From assembly GCF_002005305.1 (NCBI RefSeq), contig NZ_CP014782.1:1240001-1304000 (forward strand): a DNA stretch of 64,000 nt, read 5' to 3'. Below are positions 54,607 to 63,208 of this stretch, in pieces. The stretch is from Shewanella psychrophila (GTDB taxonomy: Bacteria > Pseudomonadota > Gammaproteobacteria > Enterobacterales > Shewanellaceae). Positions within the stretch are counted from its first letter, which is position 1; each line of letters opens with the position of its first letter. The notes beneath the pieces were generated by a model. The model was not told the origin of the DNA, searched no databases, and saw nothing but the letters and a program-made list of their open reading frames with translations. Position numbers and translations under genes: made by a program.

Positions 54607-56389
54607 TCTATTAATCATTACGGCGGTCAATGCCGCCGTATCTCCTCTGCCTTTACTCGTAGAGCAATGCTTGCAACTGCAGTCACCAGGCAATGCCCTT
54701 GTAATTGGCTCACGAGCATCACACATCAATTCAGGTGAAAGTCCCCAAACCGATAACCTGCTTATCGAGCAGAGTCACGACTTTGAAGCCTCCCTACAAA
54801 GCCTATTTAATATCAAAGATAGGTTGCAATATTACCGGAGCTACCCTCTACCTCCCCACTATCAGGAAAGTCTGTTGCAATGTCAGTTGCACATGGCAGA
54901 TATGATGGCAGAGATACTGGATTCGCCTTGGTTGACACAACTAACCCGTCAGTTAGCAGATGACGACAACGACAAAGAACTCTCTCAGCTCCTGACCAGA
55001 CTCAATGCTCTCGAGGACAATCATCTTTCTTTAGCCCAAAAGTCCCAGCTGTACACGGCTCAAGCCAGTATAAAGCAAGGGTTAAGAACCCAGCAACTGA
55101 CATTAGAATTTTCTGAGAAAGATTGTCAATTACACTCAGACTCAAGTAATAAAAATGGCGTAAATAAACTCGAAGGTGACAGTGAGAAAAAGCTCTCAAC
55201 AGCTCCCAAATCTAGTAATGCTTTTAATCTCAGTATTGCAGCTTACTTAATAAAACAAGGCGATCCAGTCTGTCAAAAACGTGTTTGGCAAGCCTACCAA
55301 GGGCGTGCAAAGTATAAGAACCGACCGCCTCTCGAGCGGATCTTGCAGCTAAAAACCCTACATGCACAAGAAAAAGGGTTTCCTGACTATGCCAGTTTCT
55401 CTCTGGCTAAGCAGTTTCTATCTACCCCTGAGTTAGTAAAAGCATTTTTAGACACGCAAACAGAGGTTGCCCCCACTCCACCCTGGAATTTGGGTCATCA
55501 TCTGGCTCTATCTAAACCCATGCCCACCACAAAAGTAGCTGGAGAAAAGCTAGTAGATAAGATACAGGAAAGAGCCAAAACCTTAGGTTTTAGTTTTGAA
55601 ACTGTCTCTGGAAATATCGATAGAGTCTGGTATTCAGGTAGGCTATTAGGGGACATATTTAAAGAAACTGCCAAGCGAAGCAAGGTACATCTATTAAGAT
55701 CGCCAGTTTTAGGCCGTCAGTTCGGCCAAGTTCAACTGTCAATGAAGCAAGAGCTTAGTCATATCAAAGATAAACAAGACCTGATAAAGGCATATGCCTC
55801 AGCACTTTCAGCTTTATCTGGCAGTAGCCATTACTATCTGGTCAATACAATGGGTGAGACGCTCGATACCAGCAATATTGAGGAACGTTGGCTCGCTTTA
55901 TATCTAGCAGAAGGCATTATCGAACCTTATACCGCGCTAAGCCGTGAAGGCACCATCACCCGCTTTGCCAGACAGCTGAAAGTGTTCAGGGCAAAAGTCG
56001 CGTTAGATTTTTATTCCCCACGGGGCCTTAAACCCTATAAGAGTCTCGAGAATGAGTTTACTGCATCATTCGCTGGACAATGGGCACGCTCTGAAGATTA
56101 TCCATATAACTTTTACGCAATCGTCACCACCGGTCCCCTGTACTACCAGGAGCTTTGGCAAGCATCACTATCTCAATTCATCTACCAATCTACAAAACAC
56201 TGTAAAAATCAACACAGTGTGTACAATACTCTAGTGATCAATGAAGATTCTAAAACATTAAATCAAAAGCTTAAAATATTAGTCGGTGACCCTGTCGATG
56301 CACTATCTCTCATTAAAAGGATACAAGATGGCTTTTCTTACCAAGAAATATCTTCTCAAGATCAGTACACTTTCACTTGCCCTATTTAG
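54554..56389 (+). CDS. Exported M3-oligopeptidase-like protein lacking the zinc motif
   Basis: 611 aa with a signal peptide (KSIFVIALSSNLLIITAVNA). The fold clues are of the M3 (thimet/oligopeptidase A) family: HAQEKGFPDYASFSLAKQFL with TPELVKAFLD in the middle, and GPLYYQELWQASLSQF near the end, like the YYSYLWA..F stretch. The HExxH zinc motif I would expect between them is absent: the region reads MKQELSHIKDKQDLIKAY. A non-catalytic relative is therefore the best reading; if so its role is binding rather than cleavage. Begins inside the ligase gene and ends inside the next one. Confidence 0.65.
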   Translation: MNVLNMLKSIFVIALSSNLLIITAVNAAVSPLPLLVEQCLQLQSPGNALVIGSRASHINSGESPQTDNLLIEQSHDFEASLQSLFNIKDRLQYYRSYPLPPHYQESLLQCQLHMADMMAEILDSPWLTQLTRQLADDDNDKELSQLLTRLNALEDNHLSLAQKSQLYTAQASIKQGLRTQQLTLEFSEKDCQLHSDSSNKNGVNKLEGDSEKKLSTAPKSSNAFNLSIAAYLIKQGDPVCQKRVWQAYQGRAKYKNRPPLERILQLKTLHAQEKGFPDYASFSLAKQFLSTPELVKAFLDTQTEVAPTPPWNLGHHLALSKPMPTTKVAGEKLVDKIQERAKTLGFSFETVSGNIDRVWYSGRLLGDIFKETAKRSKVHLLRSPVLGRQFGQVQLSMKQELSHIKDKQDLIKAYASALSALSGSSHYYLVNTMGETLDTSNIEERWLALYLAEGIIEPYTALSREGTITRFARQLKVFRAKVALDFYSPRGLKPYKSLENEFTASFAGQWARSEDYPYNFYAIVTTGPLYYQELWQASLSQFIYQSTKHCKNQHSVYNTLVINEDSKTLNQKLKILVGDPVDALSLIKRIQDGFSYQEISSQDQYTFTCPI

Positions 56390-57425
56390 TCTGGCTGCTG
56401 CGAGTTCAGTAACTGATGTAAACCAGACTCAAAACGATGCAGTGTATCAAGGCATAAAGAACAACCTCGAACAGCACCTTTATCAGCTGCCCCCTCGCGT
56501 ACAGGGCCATTATGGGATCCGTCTTTACCGCATGACGGGTGATGAAAAATATGCCAATGCAGCGCTTGTCGACCTCTATGCTGTCACCGAATCCCAAGCC
56601 TTCTATGCCTGTTCTCTCGATAAACCTGGCTTTATCACATCTGAGGCCGAAAAAGCCATTTCAGTGCTAGGAAAAGGTCCTAGAGCTAAAGCTAGAAAGA
56701 AAGCATTAGAGCCCTTCCCGGAGTTTCTGTTTTACACCGATGTATTACTCAGATTCTCGAGTCGTATCGATGAGTTTGGCTTAACGGGCCCATGTAATGA
56801 CAAATTAATTTCGGCGCTGAAGAAAGCTGACTTAAAGACAGGGCTAACCGACCAAGCCATGATTAAGTCCTGGGCAGCGCAGTTAATCAATTACGCCTAT
56901 TGGGCTAAACAGCTCGAGGTTGGAGACTATGTCAATGAGTATAAACAGGCCTTCATTGCCGTGTACCCAAACAACAAGGATAGCGAGCTCAATAAGAAGC
57001 AGTACCGTAACAAGCTATATGGTCTCACCCACTTCATCTTTGCGGCGAGTGAATACTATCAGCATGATGTAGATCCTAAAGAGTTTGCCTGGATTTTGGA
57101 CTACTTTGAAGACAATATCGATCGTATATTAGAAGATGCCACCGACGACATCATTGCCGAAGTGGGAATAAGTTTCCACCTGGCAGGATTATCTAACAAC
57201 CCTGTGGTAGCTAAAACTCAGGCCCATATTGTGGATGCCTTCGATAAAGACGTGCAGTTTATTCGTTCACCTATGGGAAATCCTGACTTAGCACTGGGTG
57301 AGCACAGGAATGTCTTGGCTATGATGTTACTCAATTGGCCACAAAAACTGCATAAGGGACCTTATTTCACCGAACTCAAGGCCACCAAGAAGTACATGCC
57401 CAAACAGGTATCGGTTAAAAAGTAA
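56328..57425 (+). CDS. Exported helical protein, possibly DUF3541
   Basis: 365 aa with a signal peptide (KKYLLKISTLSLALFSLAAA). Mature part is helical, with repeated aromatic/acidic stretches (GHYGIRLYRMTGDEKYANAA, FLFYTDVLLRFSSRIDEFG, EVGISFHLAGLSNNP). It resembles DUF3541 proteins of Vibrio and Shewanella from memory. The ATG at 56328 has AAGGA 8 nt upstream; an earlier ATG (56286) would not give a signal peptide start. Overlaps the M3-like gene by 62 nt and ends the cassette at a strong terminator. Confidence 0.65.
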   Translation: MAFLTKKYLLKISTLSLALFSLAAASSVTDVNQTQNDAVYQGIKNNLEQHLYQLPPRVQGHYGIRLYRMTGDEKYANAALVDLYAVTESQAFYACSLDKPGFITSEAEKAISVLGKGPRAKARKKALEPFPEFLFYTDVLLRFSSRIDEFGLTGPCNDKLISALKKADLKTGLTDQAMIKSWAAQLINYAYWAKQLEVGDYVNEYKQAFIAVYPNNKDSELNKKQYRNKLYGLTHFIFAASEYYQHDVDPKEFAWILDYFEDNIDRILEDATDDIIAEVGISFHLAGLSNNPVVAKTQAHIVDAFDKDVQFIRSPMGNPDLALGEHRNVLAMMLLNWPQKLHKGPYFTELKATKKYMPKQVSVKK

Positions 57426-57430
57426 TGACA

Positions 57431-57455
57431 ATGGCCTGATATTCAGGCCATTTTT
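57431..57455 (+). terminator. Terminator of the ATP-grasp cassette
   Basis: ATGGCCTGA-TAT-TCAGGCCAT followed by TTTT, 6 bp after the last stop. Marks 51381-57425 as one transcription unit. Confidence 0.9.
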
Positions 57456-57494
57456 AATTCAAACATTCATATCAGACCTTAACTCGGATTAAAC

Positions 57495-58412
57495 ATGGAT
57501 AGAGCTAAATCAACCTTAGAACAATGGCGAATACTACAAGCCGTCGTCGATTTCGGTGGCTATGCTCAGGCTGCTGCGGCCCTAAGTAAAAGTCAATCGT
57601 CTCTTAACCATGCCGTTGCTAAACTTCAATCTCAATTAGGGATCCAACTACTTGAAGTCAGAGGACGAAAAGCCTATTTGACCGAGCAAGGTGATGTCTT
57701 GCTGAGACGTTCTAGGCACATCACCCAGTCTGTGGCTGAACTTGAGCTGCTCGCCAATAATTTAGAAAACGGATGGGAACCTAAACTGACGATAGCGAGA
57801 GAGATTGTCTACCCCATGGATATGTTAGTCGATGCTCTGGCGACTTTTCAGCCACAGAGTCGAGGCACTCGCATCACCATCATAGATTCAGTGATCAGCG
57901 GGACACATGATCTAATAAAAGATCAAGCCGTCGATATCGCCATATGTGGCGGTGTTCCGCCCAAGGGCTATATCTCAGAGCCACTGTGTGAACTAGACTT
58001 TCTGCTGGTTTGTCATCCTGAACATGCATTAGCCCAGAATCCAAATATTCAAGATGATCAAACCTTGGCCCAGCACCTGCAAATAGTGATAAAAGATACG
58101 GGACAATCGACCCATATCGATATTGGCTGGTTAAAAGCGGAGCAGAGATGGACCGTATCCAACTTTCATGAAGCATTAGCCATTTTAAACAGAAACCTAG
58201 GTTTTTGCTGGATACCAAGACACTTGGTCGAACCCTTACTCTCCCAAGGACGTCTGTGCCAGTTAAATTTAAAGGGCAATAGCCATAGAAGAGTCATGAT
58301 GAGTCTGGTTATTCCAAACCGAGATGTTCAAGGGCCGGCTTCAGAGCTGTTAGAGAAGATCATAATCAGCAAGCATCAAGAAACTCATGAGATAGACGAA
58401 TCAGCACGTTAA
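57495..58412 (+). CDS. LysR-family transcriptional regulator
   Basis: 305 aa. N-terminal winged HTH (EQWRILQAVVDFGGYAQAAAAL, SQSSLNHAVAKLQSQLGIQLLE) and a C-terminal substrate-binding domain (ITIIDSVISGTHDLI, AICGGVPPKG). LysR proteins usually control a neighbouring divergent gene; here the left neighbour runs the same way, so the target is not apparent. Confidence 0.9.
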   Translation: MDRAKSTLEQWRILQAVVDFGGYAQAAAALSKSQSSLNHAVAKLQSQLGIQLLEVRGRKAYLTEQGDVLLRRSRHITQSVAELELLANNLENGWEPKLTIAREIVYPMDMLVDALATFQPQSRGTRITIIDSVISGTHDLIKDQAVDIAICGGVPPKGYISEPLCELDFLLVCHPEHALAQNPNIQDDQTLAQHLQIVIKDTGQSTHIDIGWLKAEQRWTVSNFHEALAILNRNLGFCWIPRHLVEPLLSQGRLCQLNLKGNSHRRVMMSLVIPNRDVQGPASELLEKIIISKHQETHEIDESAR

Positions 58413-58454
58413 TGCTTTGATTGATATTAGTGTTTGAAACTGATTTATCCTTAT

Positions 58455-59837
58455 TTATACTGATTGGTAAAAGGAGTCAGCCTTAGCATCTTGTGTAAAA
58501 GCATTGGTGGCGTAATGTTTCGCGACACGTTCAGCTCCAAAAGATAGGGTGCCAGTCGACAGCTCAACGGGGGGCGACTCTGAACTAGCTTCAGAACTCG
58601 GATCGGCACTTGAAGGTATCTGCTCGTTAATCCGCTCAATCAAAGGTGACAGAGTAAAAACATCGTCAAGAGATGAGGGAGAGTCGACCAAGGACGATGA
58701 AATAACACCATTTTCATCGATCTCACCAAAAACTTGCGGTTTATGTGGCTCAGGAATGACCTGTCCTCTAATCGCACTCTCGGCACTAATTAATGGCTTC
58801 ATCTCATCTAGATTTAATGGTTTCTCCTGACGCACATCGATGAGCTGAGCCTTAGCATCATTGAGTTTTTTCAGTGCCTCGGATGCCACACGAATATCGG
58901 CCATCGAAGGATTAGTGGGTGCCATTGCTGCCGCATAGACCTTTTTCATCTTGTTAACCGTCGCAAGGGGATCCCCCACTACCACGGCAATGTCTATCTG
59001 TACTTCGCCGTCAACCGCATAACGGCGGCCATCGCTACCCTTTTCATAGCTAAATTGTGGACTTTGCGCCAAATTCCCACCGACTGTAGAGTGCGCCTGT
59101 TCATGGGCTTTCACTTCTGCATCACGACTCGACAGCTCCTGAAGTAATTGCTGCTCAAGTAATACAATTGCTTCCCTTTTCGCCTCTTCGTTTTTAGTAT
59201 CGGGCTCATCAGTGTTAGCAACTTGTTCAGCACCTGCAAAAGGTCTAAAAATAGCTTCTTTCTCGTCTTCACCTACTCCATCAGACGGGAAAGCACCGGT
59301 ATTTCGTCGTTCCTGGTTAACTTCCTGCCCTTGACCTTTATTGGCTTGTGAATGATCGAATGGACTGATATTCGATTGAGGTTCACTCATAGCATTATGT
59401 GAGCTAAATCTGGGGAATGCCTCAGTCCCATGACCCGTGCCCTTTACTAACCCTGCCACAGACAATGGGCCTAAATTAAGACTAAAGCTTACCTGAGACG
59501 AGTTTGAGCCTGATAAATTGCCACTAAGGTTACTATCACTTGAATTAGATATAGATGTCGAATTTACGCCAAAATTAATCTCAGAGACTAAATCTGATGG
59601 CCCACGGCTTAAATCTACGATATTTGATGAATGGAGACGCACCGTTTTATCTAAGCCTAAAGTTGAATCAGTAGACTTAAGGTGCGCAGGACTGTTTATG
59701 GTGGGAATGGGCGTAGCAACTTGGGCACTTAACTTAGTGCTAGTCACTGAACTTGTCTCAGCTGAATTCGCCGATAGGGATATCGGCGAGACTCTCGCGC
59801 CAACTGGTATATCAGGTGAAGCGCTCACCCCTAACAT
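58455..59837 (-). CDS. SprA-like putative metalloprotease with HEQAH motif
   Basis: 460 aa. The first 200 residues are Ser/Asn-rich low-complexity sequence. The core (about 225-350) has EVKAHEQAHSTVGG (HEQAH 245-249), then YAVDGEVQIDI and GDPLATVNKMKKVYAAAMAP, the signature of the SprA/CJM1_0395 putative metalloprotease family. It has no signal peptide. HExxH supports zinc binding; activity is untested as far as I know. Lies 5 bp downstream of the 85-aa gene and forms an operon with it. Confidence 0.78.
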   Translation of the reverse strand: MLGVSASPDIPVGARVSPISLSANSAETSSVTSTKLSAQVATPIPTINSPAHLKSTDSTLGLDKTVRLHSSNIVDLSRGPSDLVSEINFGVNSTSISNSSDSNLSGNLSGSNSSQVSFSLNLGPLSVAGLVKGTGHGTEAFPRFSSHNAMSEPQSNISPFDHSQANKGQGQEVNQERRNTGAFPSDGVGEDEKEAIFRPFAGAEQVANTDEPDTKNEEAKREAIVLLEQQLLQELSSRDAEVKAHEQAHSTVGGNLAQSPQFSYEKGSDGRRYAVDGEVQIDIAVVVGDPLATVNKMKKVYAAAMAPTNPSMADIRVASEALKKLNDAKAQLIDVRQEKPLNLDEMKPLISAESAIRGQVIPEPHKPQVFGEIDENGVISSSLVDSPSSLDDVFTLSPLIERINEQIPSSADPSSEASSESPPVELSTGTLSFGAERVAKHYATNAFTQDAKADSFYQSV

Positions 59838-59842
59838 GACAA

Positions 59843-60100
59843 CTATACCTCTAGGTTAATAATAGTACCTAAGGTCTCTGATGATGCCTCTATCACTTCG
59901 ACGGCAGCTTCACCTTGCTGCTCAGCCTCTACCGCAGAGACAAGGGCTTGTGTTTGATCCACTTCTTCAACAGGCCTTGCTTCATCGGTTTCGAGATTAG
60001 CATTCGCAGGTTTAGCAACATCGATAGTCGCTTGAGTCAGTCCAGACTGTGCGCTTTGTAAGCCAGCCAGTCCCGATGCATAACTTGAAGGAATTTCCAT
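59843..60100 (-). CDS. 85-aa protein with flagellar-rod-like ends
   Basis: N-terminal ASGLAGLQSAQSGLTQ recalls the start of flagellar rod/hook proteins (SGL.A...L.....NIANA), and the C-terminal TLGTIINLEV recalls their end (..ML.TL..L). Only 85 residues, with an acidic middle, so there is no room for rod domains. Ribosome site GGAG with AAAGG before the ATG. Co-transcribed with the SprA-like gene. Function unknown; the resemblance is by eye. Confidence 0.6.
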   Translation of the reverse strand: MEIPSSYASGLAGLQSAQSGLTQATIDVAKPANANLETDEARPVEEVDQTQALVSAVEAEQQGEAAVEVIEASSETLGTIINLEV

Positions 60101-60231
60101 ACCTTTAGCTCCAATATTTACTTGGTGTTAGTTCAATTATTAATCAGCACCAGATAAAAGTACAGCGAAACGATAGGCCTTGAAGTTATATAAACCCAAG
60201 TTATACACGATTAACCGTGTCGAAGCGTTAT

Positions 60232-61353
60232 CTATCCCGCCACCCAGGCTGATTCCCAATCTTTCCACACAGGATTTAATCCCCTTCGCTTCATCGCATG
60301 ACTGACCTGAGCTGGTGTTCTCTCATCACTGATCTCAAACTGATCTAGCTGAGTATCCGGATTAACATAACCTCCTGGTTGAGTCGAGCTGCCCGCGCTT
60401 AAGTGGGTTATACCCAGTGGAAACAGGTTATCTCTGAGTTGTGGCGCCTCTCGGGTGGATAAACTAATATCCAACTGCTGATTAAATAATCTAAATGCAC
60501 AGATGAGTTGTACCAAGCCTTTATCTGTCAACTCAGCTTTAGGGGCTATCCCACCAGTACAGGGCCTCAACCTTGGTAATGATACACTGTAACGGCTACG
60601 CCAGTACTTAGACTCGAGATAAGCAAGATGATGGCCTAACAAAAGTGCATCCAAGCGCCAATCATCCAGGCCTAACAGTACCCCTAGCCCGATTTTGTCA
60701 ACCCCGGCTTTGGCAACACGTTCGGGCGTATCTAAGCGATAGGCAAAATCTTTTTTCTTCCCTCTAATATGATGCTCAGCATAAGTCTGGGGGTTATAGG
60801 TCTCTTGATAGATCATGACGGCATCAAGACCTAAACCCACCAGTTCGCTGTATTCATCCTCGGCCAATGGCTGAACTTCCATGGCTAAGTAACTGAACTG
60901 ATGCTTTACCTGAGGTAAAACCTGTTTGAAGTAGTCGATACCGACTTTTGTTTCATGTTCTCCGGATACGAGCAAGATGGAGTCATAACCCAGTTTTTTA
61001 ATCACCGCCATCTCAGCATCGAGTTCCGGACCAGTTAATGTCTTGCGTTTCAGCTTATTACTCATACTAAAACCACAATAATCACACTCATTGGCACATA
61101 AATTCGACAAGTATAGGGGTAAAAACATACCTATATTGGCCCCGAATCTCTGTCTTGTCAGACGAACTGACTGCTGAGCCATCTGCTCGATATAAGGTTC
61201 TGCGGCCGGTGATAGCAAAGCTAAAAGGCTATTGAGATCCCCTTCGGGCGAATTGAGCGCACGCTCAACATCACCACTCGTAGCCGAATAGAGTGCCAAT
61301 TTTAATTTATCCCGGGAGATCCCCTGAAGATAAGTTAGGAAACTCATGGGCAT
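60232..61353 (-). CDS. thiH: 2-iminoacetate synthase
   Basis: Radical-SAM enzyme that cleaves tyrosine to dehydroglycine and p-cresol for the thiazole ring. 373 aa. The cluster motif is C-x3-C-x2-C in NLCANECDYCGFS. Family features include LVSGEHETKVG and LRPCTGG. An ATG two codons downstream (61347) is an alternative start. Last gene of the thi operon, 18 bp after thiG. Confidence 0.95.
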   Translation of the reverse strand: MPMSFLTYLQGISRDKLKLALYSATSGDVERALNSPEGDLNSLLALLSPAAEPYIEQMAQQSVRLTRQRFGANIGMFLPLYLSNLCANECDYCGFSMSNKLKRKTLTGPELDAEMAVIKKLGYDSILLVSGEHETKVGIDYFKQVLPQVKHQFSYLAMEVQPLAEDEYSELVGLGLDAVMIYQETYNPQTYAEHHIRGKKKDFAYRLDTPERVAKAGVDKIGLGVLLGLDDWRLDALLLGHHLAYLESKYWRSRYSVSLPRLRPCTGGIAPKAELTDKGLVQLICAFRLFNQQLDISLSTREAPQLRDNLFPLGITHLSAGSSTQPGGYVNPDTQLDQFEISDERTPAQVSHAMKRRGLNPVWKDWESAWVAG

Positions 61354-61371
61354 ATTCCGATAGATTCACAT

Positions 61372-62136
61372 TTAATCATTAAGAAATCCTGTCAATGGAC
61401 TGGTTTCACTCGCCACCGAGTTCACCTGACCTAAGCCAGCAAGATAAGCCTCTCTTCCAGTCTGTACCGCAGAGGCGAAACAGCGGCCCATGGCGACCGG
61501 ATCTCGGCTACTGGCGATGGCAGTATTGACCAGTACAGCATCGGCGCCGAGCTCCATTGCACGTGTTGCCTGAGAAGGCGCACCAATGCCGGCATCCACA
61601 ATCACAGGTACCCTAGCTTGTTCGATGATCATTTTAAGAAAAGTTTCTGTTACTAAGCCTTGATTGGATCCGATAGGGCTGCCTAATGGCATCACGGCGG
61701 CGCAGCCAACTTCTTCGAGTCGACGGCACAGTACCGGATCGGCATGGACATAGGGCAAAACGATGAAACCTTTATCACAAAGGATCTTAGCCGCTGCTAA
61801 GGTTTCGATAGGATCTGGCATCAGATACTTAGGATCGGGGTGGATCTCAAGTTTTATCCAGCTCGTATCCAAGATTTCTCTGGCAAGTTCTGCCGCGAAG
61901 ATCGCTTCCTTGGCATTTCTGGCCCCGGAGGTATTAGGCAAGAGTTTAACTCCACTGCTTAATAAGGGTTGTAAAATATCATCGCTGCCCGATTTTAGAT
62001 CGAGTCGCTTCATCGCCATGGTTACCAGTTCTGAACCCGAGCACTCGATCGCTTCTAACATGGTTCTTGGTGTCGAAAACTTTCCAGTACCGGTAAGCAG
62101 TCTGGACGAAAATTGATGATCGGCAATCTTTAACAT
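61372..62136 (-). CDS. thiG: Thiazole synthase
   Basis: Assembles the thiazole phosphate from deoxyxylulose-5-phosphate, dehydroglycine and ThiS thiocarboxylate. 254 aa. SRLLTGTGKF near the N-terminus, the Schiff-base lysine region WIKLEI, and PVIVDAGIGAPSQATRAMELGADAVL (two adjacent family motifs) support it. Starts 1 nt after the thiS stop. Confidence 0.96.
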   Translation of the reverse strand: MLKIADHQFSSRLLTGTGKFSTPRTMLEAIECSGSELVTMAMKRLDLKSGSDDILQPLLSSGVKLLPNTSGARNAKEAIFAAELAREILDTSWIKLEIHPDPKYLMPDPIETLAAAKILCDKGFIVLPYVHADPVLCRRLEEVGCAAVMPLGSPIGSNQGLVTETFLKMIIEQARVPVIVDAGIGAPSQATRAMELGADAVLVNTAIASSRDPVAMGRCFASAVQTGREAYLAGLGQVNSVASETSPLTGFLND

Positions 62137-62137
62137 C

Positions 62138-62380
62138 TTAGCCTCCCGCCACTAGGGCAAATACTTCAAATTTATCGCCATGGCGACACAAGGTCCCTTC
62201 CCAGCGTGACTTAGGCAATACTTGTCCGTTACATACGACTGCAACAGAATTAGCGGCAATATTTTGCTGCAGGAGTAAAGATTGTATGCTCAAATCATTC
62301 GTCAATACGGTCAGCTCATCGTTGAGCATGACCTTGATTGACGCTTCACTGATATTATTCTCGGGGATTTTGTGACTCAT
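62138..62380 (-). CDS. thiS: Sulfur carrier protein ThiS
   Basis: 80 aa ubiquitin-fold protein. It ends FALVAGG, the Gly-Gly terminus that is adenylated by ThiF and thiocarboxylated. About a dozen residues longer at the N-terminus than the usual 66-aa ThiS. Packed directly against thiF. Confidence 0.95.
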   Translation of the reverse strand: MSHKIPENNISEASIKVMLNDELTVLTNDLSIQSLLLQQNIAANSVAVVCNGQVLPKSRWEGTLCRHGDKFEVFALVAGG

Positions 62381-63208
62381 TTATGCCTCTCCTTCACAGT
62401 ACAAGCTTGGATTGGATGTCCGGGATTGAGCCTTGATTTTATTTTTGATCGGTTCCACTCGTCCACCACATATATGACATTCAAGATCTCGATTCAAATT
62501 AGCCTCACGCCATTGCATAGCAAGGCCATCGAACCAGAGTAATTTCCCATGTGGCACAGAGATCCCCAAGAGTAAATTCATCCCAAGTAAAGCCTGCATG
62601 GACGCCATCACTCCAACCATAGGGCCTAAAACTCCAACACTCTGACAGGTTTCACTGACGAGAGAATCTTCAGGAAACAGGCATGCATAGCAGCCAGACT
62701 CTGGCGATGACTCCATGTCTACGATGAAAATCTGACCATTAAAATTGGCCACCGAAGCCGTGATTAACGGCGCTTTGACTCGAAGGCTGGTTAAATTAAT
62801 CAATTGACGAGTGCTGAAATCATCGGTGCAGTCGAACACAAGATCCATGTGTGCCAGTAACTCCACACCATTATGTTCGACTAATTTATCGGTCACCGCT
62901 TTCACGTTACTACCAGCATACGCATTTAAGAGCTTATGAGCCGCAGTCACTGATTTATACTCGCCGATATCCTGATCACTAAAAAGCAGCTGCCTTGGCA
63001 AGTTTGATAACTCAATGATGTCATGATCTATCAGTGTCAAGTTACCCACCCCCGCAGCCGCCAGATACTGTGCGACCAGATGCCCTAGACCACCAACCCC
63101 CACAATGGCGACATGAGCCTGTAACAAATTAATCTGACCCGCTTCACCGACATCCGGCAATAAAATTTGCCTAGAGTAGCGCAAAAAATCAGTATTACTG
63201 AGAGACAT
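62381..63208 (-). CDS. thiF: ThiS adenylyltransferase
   Basis: 275 aa E1-like enzyme. IVGVGGLGHLVAQYLAAAGVG is the nucleotide-binding loop; zinc cysteines are CYACLFPED and CHICGG; the region FDCTDDFSTRQLIN fits the family. It starts inside the 3' end of the thiE part, a 14-nt overlap. Confidence 0.95.
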   Translation of the reverse strand: MSLSNTDFLRYSRQILLPDVGEAGQINLLQAHVAIVGVGGLGHLVAQYLAAAGVGNLTLIDHDIIELSNLPRQLLFSDQDIGEYKSVTAAHKLLNAYAGSNVKAVTDKLVEHNGVELLAHMDLVFDCTDDFSTRQLINLTSLRVKAPLITASVANFNGQIFIVDMESSPESGCYACLFPEDSLVSETCQSVGVLGPMVGVMASMQALLGMNLLLGISVPHGKLLWFDGLAMQWREANLNRDLECHICGGRVEPIKNKIKAQSRTSNPSLYCEGEA

